The notes under the pieces are model-generated. The model was not told the DNA's origin and did no database searches. It saw only the letters and a list, made by a program, of their open reading frames with translations. Both the position numbers and the translations under genes were made by a program. Positions 27,056-36,800 of a DNA stretch of 64,000 nt are shown here, in pieces. Positions within the stretch are counted from its first letter, which is position 1; each line of letters begins with the position of its first letter. Source of the DNA: DYKG01 sp964596185 (GTDB lineage Bacteria > Muiribacteriota > Ozemobacteria > Ozemobacterales > Ozemobacteraceae); NCBI GenBank assembly GCA_964596185.1, contig CAZQUE010000009.1, forward strand, positions 1-64,000, written 5' to 3'.

Positions 27056-27733
27056 ATGAAAAAACCCTTAACCGCAGCCTTGCTCGGCTTAGCCATAGGC
27101 ATGACCAATTGTCAATCACTTCAAAGCAGTCCGATAAAACAGGAAACAGACCGATCTGAAGGACAAAGTCCGTTATTCAGATTTGTCACTACCGCAAAGG
27201 GCGACCGAGTCATTTGGCCGGTGAAAGTAGCTTTGCCAAAGAATTGGCAAGACCAGAAAAGCGAAGTTGGCAGATACGAAGAGCTGGTAAAAAAACAGAC
27301 CGAATCGGGGCAAAAGGAAAAGGGCAAATTTAAAATAACAAACTCTGTCGCTTTAAGAGCATCTAACCGCCTGACGTTTGAAGAAAACCGAATTGCCAGC
27401 ATTCAGATATTGCGCCTGAAAGGCAGAATGAATATCGGCGAGGGGGCAATAACCTTCAGGCATAAAATTGACAGTGATATTGACAGTTATGGGAATAATC
27501 CGCCTAAACGATTGATTCTGAACCTTAACGAAGTCACCTTTGATTCCTCAGGCTTAGGTGAGATAGTAAGTGCTTACACCCAGCTATCGAACAGACATGA
27601 ATGCAGGATGGTTCTTTGCAGCCCGAATCAGCAAAACCTCAAGATTCTTGAGGTAACCGGTCTTAGTAGAGTTTTTGAGATTTACGATTCGGAAGAAGAA
27701 GCGGTCAAGGCCTGTAAAGACGATTTAAAGTAA
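27056..27733 (+). CDS. STAS-domain protein with a signal peptide
   Basis: A 225-residue protein whose last 110 residues form a STAS domain of the anti-sigma-factor-antagonist type: ILRLKGRMNIGEG, RLILNLNEVTFDSSGLGEIV (Asp163-Ser164-Ser165-Gly166 is the phosphorylatable signature) and VLCSPNQQNLKILEVTGL. Unusually, the N-terminus is MKKPLTAALLGLAIGMTNCQ, a signal peptide with Cys19 in a lipobox-like position (Asn at -1 is atypical). Antagonists normally act in the cytosol, so export, if real, means a different partner. AGGAAG lies just before the ATG. A cytosolic kinase or anti-sigma factor is not encoded nearby. Confidence 0.7.
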   Translation: MKKPLTAALLGLAIGMTNCQSLQSSPIKQETDRSEGQSPLFRFVTTAKGDRVIWPVKVALPKNWQDQKSEVGRYEELVKKQTESGQKEKGKFKITNSVALRASNRLTFEENRIASIQILRLKGRMNIGEGAITFRHKIDSDIDSYGNNPPKRLILNLNEVTFDSSGLGEIVSAYTQLSNRHECRMVLCSPNQQNLKILEVTGLSRVFEIYDSEEEAVKACKDDLK

Positions 27734-27817
27734 AATTGCCTTTCTTTTAAAACGACGCAATATGCGACAGAACCTTCTGATTCGATAAAGACAGAAACCG
27801 TCAGGAACGGCAAGAGA

Positions 27818-29497
27818 ATGAAATTCCTGGATAAAATTGTCATGTGGTTGGCTGGAATTGCCGCGGCGGCAGGCTTTCTGCTGGCGCTACCGGCCTTTTT
27901 GCTCGCCAGAGTTTGCCACAATCGTCGCATTATGCGCTGGGTGCCGCTTTTGGCACTTGCCTGCTTCGTTTTTTTCCAGGGTTACATGGAAAATGAGCTC
28001 AGCTGGTGGATATGGAAAGGAAACATCGATCATCTCAAATTTTATCGCTATTCCTCGCCTGGCTCGTGGTGGTTCAGGCGCGACGAATTATGGCGCCATG
28101 TCATGGAGCGCCAGAGCTATTCACGCAAAGAATTAGTGGTATTTTTCCTGAAACATGGCGCTTCGCCAGATGAAGGGCTTTACCGGTTTTTCTTTGAAAT
28201 TAGTGATTCATTTCAGAGTCGTGAAGATGAGAACATGGTGCTGCAAATGTTATTGGCGGCAGGCGCCAAGCCGGATGTGCTCATCTCAGGAAACAGGCCG
28301 CTAGAGCATGCGGTGATCAAGAAAAAGTTTGATCTCGCAAAGATTCTGTTGAAATCTGGGGCAACGATTCGTTCATGGGCTGATGATTCGGGGCGAAGCG
28401 TTCTTCATCTTGCAGCTTTTGGCGGAGCAGAAGCGGAAGTTCTCAACGGATTGGCAACTGCTATCGGGCCATCTGCCTGGACTATCGCCGATCGATCTGG
28501 TCGCGTCCCGATTCATTACATCAGCACTCCAGAGCAGTTGGAGTTGTTTGCCTCGGCGACTGAAATTCTTGCTCGGCCTTCGCGAACCGGGGCGAATCTT
28601 TTGCATTATTCCATTCAGGCACGCAAGCCCAAGGTATTCGATCGTCTGCTGGAAATGGGCTTCACGCCTGAGACACCTGATGCCAGCGGCTGTCTGCCCC
28701 TGGCTTACGCAGCAGATTTTGCGACTTTTTCGAGATTGAAGGGATTAACGCCTTCAGCTAACCCGTTGCCAGCCCAATGCCGGCAGCGTTTATGGCTCAA
28801 TGCCTTGCAGAGCGGTTCAGAAGATTTCATTCTCGCAATCATCGCCGAAGGTGTCGATCTGCAAGCGCGGCTCAAAAACGGCAACCTTCCCATACATGAA
28901 ATTTTACAGTTCCGGAAAGCGCCGTGCCTGATTCAGGTTTTGGCCAGTGCTGGTGCCGACATCCAAGCGCTCGACCTGAAACAGAATACTCCGCTGCATC
29001 AGGCTATCGAGCATCGAAATGCCAGTGCCGCCGAGATTCTCCTGGATCTGGGCGCAAATGCCCGCGTGTTGAATGCAAATCGACAGACACCGCTTTCTCT
29101 GGCAAACCAGGCTCTGCAGGCCGTTAAGAGAATGCCGAGAAACCTATCGTTAAATGGTTTGCGAGAAGAGATGGAAGCTTGCCGTCCCTGGGAAAAGCTT
29201 ATCCTTCGTCTGGAAAAAATGAGCCAGGTTGCCGAAGTGGAGCTGCCCTGCGATGCAACGTTACCGGCATTGGCAGGTGGGACTTCCGGGTCAGGTGCTT
29301 CTGTGTATGGTTCAGGGGGCGAATCTTCGTCTGAGCGGGAAAAATTGTGTCCGACCTGCGGTGGGAGCGGCAACTGTCAGAGTTGTTATGGTGGCGGAGA
29401 AGTTACCGATTTTGCCACCATGAAGAGAGTCAAATGCCGGCAATGTCGAGGCACCGGCCGCTGTCAGACTTGTGGTGGCAAGGGTCGCATCAGGTAA
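27818..29497 (+). CDS. Membrane-anchored ankyrin-repeat protein with DnaJ-type zinc-binding C-terminus
   Basis: A 559-residue protein. Two hydrophobic segments at the N-terminus (WLAGIAAAAGFLLALPAFLL and VPLLALACFVFFQGYM) anchor it. From about residue 100 to 440 there are ankyrin repeats, seen as AGAKPDVLISGNRPLEHAV, KKFDLAKILLKSGA, GRSVLHLAAFGG, KQNTPLHQAIEHRNASAAE and ILLDLGANARVLNANRQTP. The last 55 residues hold four CxxC motifs, CPTCGGSGNC, CQSCYGGG, CRQCRGTGRC and CQTCGGKG, as in the zinc-finger region of DnaJ. There is no J-domain. The ankyrin part should bind proteins and the zinc module may bind unfolded chains; the combination is uncommon. The function is unknown. Confidence 0.76.
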   Translation: MKFLDKIVMWLAGIAAAAGFLLALPAFLLARVCHNRRIMRWVPLLALACFVFFQGYMENELSWWIWKGNIDHLKFYRYSSPGSWWFRRDELWRHVMERQSYSRKELVVFFLKHGASPDEGLYRFFFEISDSFQSREDENMVLQMLLAAGAKPDVLISGNRPLEHAVIKKKFDLAKILLKSGATIRSWADDSGRSVLHLAAFGGAEAEVLNGLATAIGPSAWTIADRSGRVPIHYISTPEQLELFASATEILARPSRTGANLLHYSIQARKPKVFDRLLEMGFTPETPDASGCLPLAYAADFATFSRLKGLTPSANPLPAQCRQRLWLNALQSGSEDFILAIIAEGVDLQARLKNGNLPIHEILQFRKAPCLIQVLASAGADIQALDLKQNTPLHQAIEHRNASAAEILLDLGANARVLNANRQTPLSLANQALQAVKRMPRNLSLNGLREEMEACRPWEKLILRLEKMSQVAEVELPCDATLPALAGGTSGSGASVYGSGGESSSEREKLCPTCGGSGNCQSCYGGGEVTDFATMKRVKCRQCRGTGRCQTCGGKGRIR

Positions 29498-29539
29498 AGT
29501 CTTGCAACAAGGCTCGACGTCGCCCCTGATTCAGTTCAT

Positions 29540-30016
29540 TCATTCAAGAAATCGATGAACGTAGGCGATGATTCCTGTATTCAGCAGTGTCTGCGGCGAG
29601 ATTTCCCATGATTCACCGTCATTAACAGTGATCAGGGTATTCCCGCTTCCCAGAGAAAAAATCGGTGAGAGAAGCGTTTTAGCTGGAACCTTCTTTATTC
29701 TTGAAATTTCCATGCGCCATTTCCCATTGGAGCCGGGCGGAAGATTTCCCCAGCCTGAGGAAGGCAAACCAAGGTTGAGGCGAAAGGCAAGGCCGGAATT
29801 TCCTTTGAAGATATTGCGCACCCATTCTTCCGGCACGGGGAATCCTGACATTTCCCTTCCGACAGATGGCGTAAACATTTGGAATCCCAGGGATTCCAGC
29901 TGACCTTTCACTTCGTCGAACGCCCGAGTCAAATGCGACTCAACAACACTGGAACCAAGGCTATCAATATCCTGCTTTTTTTGGGCGTCTTGAGGTTCAT
30001 ACTTTTTCTGATTCAA
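29540..30016 (-). CDS. Hypothetical protein
   Basis: A 158-residue protein, probably starting at a TTG (30016) with GAGG eight bases upstream. The first 20 residues are charged and likely disordered (MNQKKYEPQDAQKKQDIDS). The rest has alternating hydrophobic positions and glycine-rich turns (LAFRLNLGLPSSGWGNLPPG, SPIFSLGSGNTLITVNDGES), suggesting a small beta-rich domain. There is no signal peptide or known motif. It is convergent with the ankyrin gene and divergent from the P-loop kinase. Confidence 0.55.
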   Translation of the reverse strand: MNQKKYEPQDAQKKQDIDSLGSSVVESHLTRAFDEVKGQLESLGFQMFTPSVGREMSGFPVPEEWVRNIFKGNSGLAFRLNLGLPSSGWGNLPPGSNGKWRMEISRIKKVPAKTLLSPIFSLGSGNTLITVNDGESWEISPQTLLNTGIIAYVHRFLE

Positions 30017-30200
30017 AATTTTTTCCTCACCATAACTTCAAGCCTCATTTAATAACCAACTTATATTAAACGCCAAGGCAAAATCAACTCAGTATTAGCA
30101 AGTTTGTTAGATTTCGTTTTTGTTTTATACTTTTTCAAAACCTAAATCGTAAAATTAGATTGTTATGCAGTACAATCTCAAAAATACATTTGGAGAATAT

Positions 30201-30710
30201 ATGAAAGCGGAATTGTCTCCTGTGCTTTATATTTTTTCAGGCTTGCCGGCTTCGGGTAAAACTACACTTGGGAAAATGCTTGCAGGTCATTTAAACGCAG
30301 CCTACCTGCGCATTGATACGGTTGAACAGGGCCTGCGCGACCTTTGTAACTTCAAGGTAGAAGGTGAGGGTTACCGGTTGAGTTATCGTATTGCCAAAGA
30401 CAATCTTGAGCTTGGAACCAGTGTCGTAGCTGATTCATGCAATACCATTTCTCTTACCCGAAAAGAGTGGGAGGAAACAGCCCTGACAGCCAATGCCAGG
30501 TTTGTAAACATTGAAATCTCCTGTTCAGATAAACATGAACATCGGGCCAGAGTTGAAGGTCGCGCAAATAACATTGAGAACCTGAAGCTGCCAACTTGGG
30601 AGAAAGTTGAAAACCGTCATTATGAACAATGGCATGGAAAGGTTTTAAAAATTGACACCGCCGGCCAGACGCCAGCAGAATCATTTGAAGCTCTCCTGAG
30701 GAGTTTATAG
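30201..30710 (+). CDS. P-loop kinase of the AAA_33/Zeta-toxin-like group
   Basis: A 169-residue P-loop NTPase with Walker A FSGLPASGKTTLGKML near the N-terminus, an Asp-rich strand LRIDTVEQGLRD, VVADSCNTISLTRKEWEE in the Walker B/sensor region and an Arg-bearing lid (HRARVEGRANNIENLKLP). This layout is shared by small-molecule kinases and Zeta-type toxins that phosphorylate UDP-sugars; with no antitoxin beside it, a metabolic or RNA-related kinase is equally likely. GGAG five bases upstream fixes the ATG at 30201 rather than 30165. It ends 104 bases before the leader-distal end of the CRISPR array and points toward it. Confidence 0.7.
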   Translation: MKAELSPVLYIFSGLPASGKTTLGKMLAGHLNAAYLRIDTVEQGLRDLCNFKVEGEGYRLSYRIAKDNLELGTSVVADSCNTISLTRKEWEETALTANARFVNIEISCSDKHEHRARVEGRANNIENLKLPTWEKVENRHYEQWHGKVLKIDTAGQTPAESFEALLRSL

Positions 30711-30721
30711 GGTATTACCTG

Positions 30722-30804
30722 CTTCCAGTCGGGGCGACAACCACAGAATTAGGCAATTATAAATTGCAGACAATTTCAATCCACGCGCCCGCGCGGGGCG
30801 CGAC
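30722..30804 (-). CRISPR. Remnant of a type I-C CRISPR array: truncated repeat, 34-nt spacer, full repeat
   Basis: Read on the minus strand, 30804-30773 is a 32-base sequence starting GTCGCGCCCC, with a GCGCGGG centre and ending GTGGATTGAAAT. This is the type I-C repeat pattern. It is followed by a 34-base spacer-length segment (30772-30739) and then GTCGCCCC (30738-30731) running into unrelated sequence, as in a decayed last repeat. The direction is the same as the type I-F array, which begins nine bases away. No I-C cas genes are in the window. Confidence 0.75.
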
Positions 30805-30813
30805 CTGCGCGCC

Positions 30814-33800
30814 TGCACAAGCTGCCTGTGCGGCAGTTTACCATACACCTTTACCCCGCCAGATTCCGGCTACTTTCTAAGCTGCCTGTGCGGCAGTTTA
30901 CGTGTTGCCGGGCCTCTTTTCCCGTGGCCTTTGTTTCTAAGCTGCCTGTGCGGCAGTTTACATTTAACCGCGCGGCCAGATCTCCAGGCATAATTTCTAA
31001 GCTGCCTGTGCGGCAGTTTACATAGATTGCCCGGTGCTGTGCTGTAATTGCAATTTCTAAGCTGCCTGTGCGGCAGTTTACTAACCCCTTCGGGGTTGTC
31101 AGCCGTCATAATTTTTCTAAGCTGCCTGTGCGGCAGTTTACACGAATGCGAATCGATGGGCGGCGAATTTAAATTTCTAAGCTGCCTGTGCGGCAGTTTA
31201 CTAAACTTGGTGCTATTCGTGAGTTTGCCGCCTTTTCTAAGCTGCCTGTGCGGCAGTTTACTTTTGTCGGGCTTTTTTGTTCCTGGGAGATCTTTTCTAA
31301 GCTGCCTGTGCGGCAGTTTACTTGAAGCTCCCGCTTTCAGCAAAATGATGAACTTTCTAAGCTGCCTGTGCGGCAGTTTACGGATACAAGACCGGTAGGT
31401 TCTTTATTCCACATTTCTAAGCTGCCTGTGCGGCAGTTTACATGAACAATTAACTTTTTTTGGTACCGAGAGTTTTCTAAGCTGCCTGTGCGGCAGTTTA
31501 CGTGCTACCATTGAAGAAATTAATACTTACATTTTTCTAAGCTGCCTGTGCGGCAGTTTACATGGGCCACCGTTTAAAATTCTCGATGCTTCTTTTCTAA
31601 GCTGCCTGTGCGGCAGTTTACAAAAAGGGCAAGATCAAGCCCGAGGCAAAGTGTTTCTAAGCTGCCTGTGCGGCAGTTTACGTTAATCGCAGCAGCAGCC
31701 GATTCGGGCTGATTTTCTAAGCTGCCTGTGCGGCAGTTTACGTTAATCGCAGCAGCAGCCGATTCGGGCTGATTTTCTAAGCTGCCTGTGCGGCAGTTTA
31801 CGTTGGTCGTCCAGGCGACTGTTAAATGATATTTTTCTAAGCTGCCTGTGCGGCAGTTTACAATCCCAAGCGTCCCAGTAAAGCTCATTATCGTTTCTAA
31901 GCTGCCTGTGCGGCAGTTTACGATTTGCCCTGATTGCGGGGGCGTGCTTTTCATTTCTAAGCTGCCTGTGCGGCAGTTTACTCGGCTTGTTCCTTTCTAC
32001 TGGTGCCGGTGCATTTCTAAGCTGCCTGTGCGGCAGTTTACATTAGCATCAACCCGGTTAATCCCGACCTCATTTTCTAAGCTGCCTGTGCGGCAGTTTA
32101 CCACGCGAAAAGATACTTGTTTATAAGTGCTACTTTCTAAGCTGCCTGTGCGGCAGTTTACTTCTGGTCTTTTTGAAAAAAGCTTTTGTTTTTTTTCTAA
32201 GCTGCCTGTGCGGCAGTTTACTGAGCTGGAAGTATTGTTTCTTGCGCTCGACATTTCTAAGCTGCCTGTGCGGCAGTTTACGACTGGTCGGGGGGGCTGG
32301 CTACATTCGCAAATTTCTAAGCTGCCTGTGCGGCAGTTTACTGATCTTGTCACGCAACTGCCACTCTTCCCATTTTCTAAGCTGCCTGTGCGGCAGTTTA
32401 CAAGCAAAAACTGTTGGCACGTTCAATATAAAATTTCTAAGCTGCCTGTGCGGCAGTTTACTGTGCGCAAGTGAACCTTCATGTGCGCCAGGTTTTCTAA
32501 GCTGCCTGTGCGGCAGTTTACATCATCCGTGTTCTTTTCCAGAATTTGTTCAATTTCTAAGCTGCCTGTGCGGCAGTTTACTTTATCACCTGCCTTCTCC
32601 AAGGTTTCCTAAATTTCTAAGCTGCCTGTGCGGCAGTTTACTAGAATGGGGTTTTAAAATGATTAAATCTTCTTTTCTAAGCTGCCTGTGCGGCAGTTTA
32701 CAATCCAGATCCAGAAAAAGAAGATTTTTCCCAGTTTCTAAGCTGCCTGTGCGGCAGTTTACTGCGCTGCAGGCTGACTCTGCGCTGTCTGCATTTTCTA
32801 AGCTGCCTGTGCGGCAGTTTACAGCGCACTATTGCAGCAATTGTAACGACCAAATTTCTAAGCTGCCTGTGCGGCAGTTTACTGGAGCCGTATCGGCGTC
32901 GCCAGAGCCTTTGATTTCTAAGCTGCCTGTGCGGCAGTTTACGCATCGTGTTCTCCTCGTTTTTTTATTTGGCCTTTCTAAGCTGCCTGTGCGGCAGTTT
33001 ACCAGAATGGAGCCATCATCGCCCATCCACTGCATTTCTAAGCTGCCTGTGCGGCAGTTTACAAAGCAAAGATCACGAGTTCTCAGAATTTCGTTTTCTA
33101 AGCTGCCTGTGCGGCAGTTTACAAAAGTTTCAAAAACTCAACCCACTTTGCCTCGTTTCTAAGCTGCCTGTGCGGCAGTTTACTCGTTGATCGCTGGTCG
33201 AACGCCTTTGTAAAATTTCTAAGCTGCCTGTGCGGCAGTTTACTCTACTGATCAAGCTTCTTTGAATTACTGGCATTTCTAAGCTGCCTGTGCGGCAGTT
33301 TACCTCTTTGTTCCACAGGTATTCAGCTTTGGACTTTTCTAAGCTGCCTGTGCGGCAGTTTACGCAATTTTTGATCATAATGAAATTTACCCAGATTTCT
33401 AAGCTGCCTGTGCGGCAGTTTACAGTTACATTCGCAGGATCGCGCGGATCGACAATTTCTAAGCTGCCTGTGCGGCAGTTTACGATGACATCAGGTATTT
33501 TACGACCATTGGTTTTTTCTAAGCTGCCTGTGCGGCAGTTTACTTATCAAGACGGTAAACTTGTTGGGTTTACCGGTTTCTAAGCTGCCTGTGCGGCAGT
33601 TTACTTCAGTGCAGGAATCAACGCCCCTGTTATGGCTTTCTAAGCTGCCTGTGCGGCAGTTTACATCGCAGCACTTGAAAAACATCTGACCGGGCTTTTC
33701 TAAGCTGCCTGTGCGGCAGTTTACCTCTAATCCAGCCTTAACCTAACAAACCGTTATTTCTAAGCTGCCTGTGCGGCAGTTTACAAAAGGTCGAGCCTGC

Positions 33801-36800
33801 AATCGCAGGACAGGGTTTTCTAAGCTGCCTGTGCGGCAGTTTACTGTGTTATAGCTGTCTTCGACTTCGTCGTAAATTTCTAAGCTGCCTGTGCGGCAGT
33901 TTACCACACCCGTTTACCGGCGGTTCAGGTGGTTCTTTTCTAAGCTGCCTGTGCGGCAGTTTACAAGAAAAAGGCCGTTAACCTGTTAAAGTTATCTTTC
34001 TAAGCTGCCTGTGCGGCAGTTTACTACTCATCCATAATCGGCGTTCGTATTGTGGTTTTCTAAGCTGCCTGTGCGGCAGTTTACTTACATAGACCTGGTA
34101 TTATTTTGTATGGTCATTTCTAAGCTGCCTGTGCGGCAGTTTACAAGGAATGGGGTCTTGAGCAACCGAAAAACAATTTCTAAGCTGCCTGTGCGGCAGT
34201 TTACAATTAACACGCCATACTCTTTTTTAAGCAGTTTTTCTAAGCTGCCTGTGCGGCAGTTTACTCAATGAACGTGACGTTGTGGTGGAAAACACGTTTC
34301 TAAGCTGCCTGTGCGGCAGTTTACAAATCTTGCATACCGGAGGGGAAAACAACATTTTTCTAAGCTGCCTGTGCGGCAGTTTACTTGTTCATTCGGCGCT
34401 CTCGACTTTCTTTGCTTTTCTAAGCTGCCTGTGCGGCAGTTTACTTTTAACCTGGCTCGGATTATAAATTAATTTTTTTCTAAGCTGCCTGTGCGGCAGT
34501 TTACAGTCTGCTTTTTTCTTTTCGAAACTCTTTACGTTTCTAAGCTGCCTGTGCGGCAGTTTACAAAATACAGTCCTGGTGCAGGTTACAATGAAGCTTT
34601 CTAAGCTGCCTGTGCGGCAGTTTACTAAACAATCCGGGGTTGATACTAGCAGGCGTGTTTCTAAGCTGCCTGTGCGGCAGTTTACCCTGGTGCGGGTCAC
34701 AAGGGAACAGTAGAATATTTCTAAGCTGCCTGTGCGGCAGTTTACTCAGGATTCTAACACCCAACTTTCAAAACTGTTTTCTAAGCTGCCTGTGCGGCAG
34801 TTTACAAAACTAATACACAGCGCAAAGCGGGAGAATATTTCTAAGCTGCCTGTGCGGCAGTTTACCGCGATAATCCTCGCGGCCACACCTTCATCATTTT
34901 CTAAGCTGCCTGTGCGGCAGTTTACCCGAGATTTGTCCTGGCAGCAGAAGAAGACGTTTTCTAAGCTGCCTGTGCGGCAGTTTACCTTTATTGGGGCACT
35001 CGTGAGGCTCCCATCAATTTCTAAGCTGCCTGTGCGGCAGTTTACCGGTTGTAGACTTTTTCCGAGACGAAGCAACCTTTCTAAGCTGCCTGTGCGGCAG
35101 TTTACACCTTCTGCAAGAGCAACGCCCCACCCTTGTTTTTCTAAGCTGCCTGTGCGGCAGTTTACAATGAGAATCCATGAGTTAAACATGATTGATATTT
35201 CTAAGCTGCCTGTGCGGCAGTTTACTCGGAGTGACTGCCCAGACGTTTTTTGCAACTTTTCTAAGCTGCCTGTGCGGCAGTTTACTGGTGTTAACTTGTC
35301 GTATGACTCCGTTGGCTTTTCTAAGCTGCCTGTGCGGCAGTTTACTTTTTGTTTTTAGCTTGAATTAAAACTTTGGATTTCTAAGCTGCCTGTGCGGCAG
35401 TTTACCGAATAAAAGCACCACGCAGCTTGAGGATTTGTTTCTAAGCTGCCTGTGCGGCAGTTTACGGCGAGTGGGTTGAGTTCGAGGTTGATGAGAAGTT
35501 TCTAAGCTGCCTGTGCGGCAGTTTACTTTCCCTAGTTACCTGGCCGCATTGATTACATTTTCTAAGCTGCCTGTGCGGCAGTTTACTTTTTGTTTTTAGC
35601 TTGAATTAAAACNNNNNNNNNNNNNNNNNNNNNNNNNNNNNNNNNNNNNNNNNNNNNNNNNNNNNNNNNNNNNNNNNNNNNNNNNNNNNNNNNNNNNNNN
35701 NNNNNNNNNNNNTTTGGATTTCTAAGCTGCCTGTGCGGCAGTTTACCTAATACCATTTCAACTTTTCGACATAATGAATTTCTAAGCTGCCTGTGCGGCA
35801 GTTTACGTGTCTTCTATTGCGCTTAATGGCTTGAATCTTTTCTAAGCTGCCTGTGCGGCAGTTTACTGCAGCTTTTTGCCTGCTTCGACGTGATTCAGTT
35901 TCTAAGCTGCCTGTGCGGCAGTTTACGGAGCTTTAGAGCAGAATACGACACTTTTGAGTTTCTAAGCTGCCTGTGCGGCAGTTTACAAAGTTATCGCGGT
36001 CGGCTTTGCTTGTAAATCTTTCTAAGCTGCCTGTGCGGCAGTTTACAATGTCGTGTATTATCCTGGTCGTGACAAGTATTTCTAAGCTGCCTGTGCGGCA
36101 GTTTACTTCTAACTCTTCAAGTTTTTCCTGCAGTTCTTTTTCTAAGCTGCCTGTGCGGCAGTTTACGATATCGACTTCGACGCCGGTTGCTTCGTCTCTT
36201 TCTAAGCTGCCTGTGCGGCAGTTTACTAATAGAGACGGGACTTGAAAATAAAAATGGATTTCTAAGCTGCCTGTGCGGCAGTTTACCCACAGTGTGAGAA
36301 TCACACAAGGTTCCTCGGTTTCTAAGCTGCCTGTGCGGCAGTTTACCAACCTGCCCCGAGTAGCTTCGAGACGTTTTTTTTCTAAGCTGCCTGTGCGGCA
36401 GTTTACGTATAGGCAATTCTCGCCTATTTTCTGCAAATTTTCTAAGCTGCCTGTGCGGCAGTTTACGTCAGGCTTATTTCTTGCGGCGTAAATCCAGATT
36501 TCTAAGCTGCCTGTGCGGCAGTTTACAGCCGTCGTCGAAGAGATAAAAGAAACTCATATTTCTAAGCTGCCTGTGCGGCAGTTTACCAGAGTTAATCAGG
36601 TAGCAAGCGTAAAATTCATTTCTAAGCTGCCTGTGCGGCAGTTTACTGGCGGCAGACTCGAAATAATGATTGACCGATTTTCTAAGCTGCCTGTGCGGCA
36701 GTTTACGCCGCGCCATTACACAGCACTTCGGTGAAAACTTTCTAAGCTGCCTGTGCGGCAGTTTACATATTCTTTCTCGGTTTCGCCGCCGATAAATATT

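Noticed and set aside
30201..30710. A complete Zeta-type toxin-antitoxin system
   Set aside because: The P-loop kinase has no small antitoxin gene beside it, so only a general kinase call is justified.
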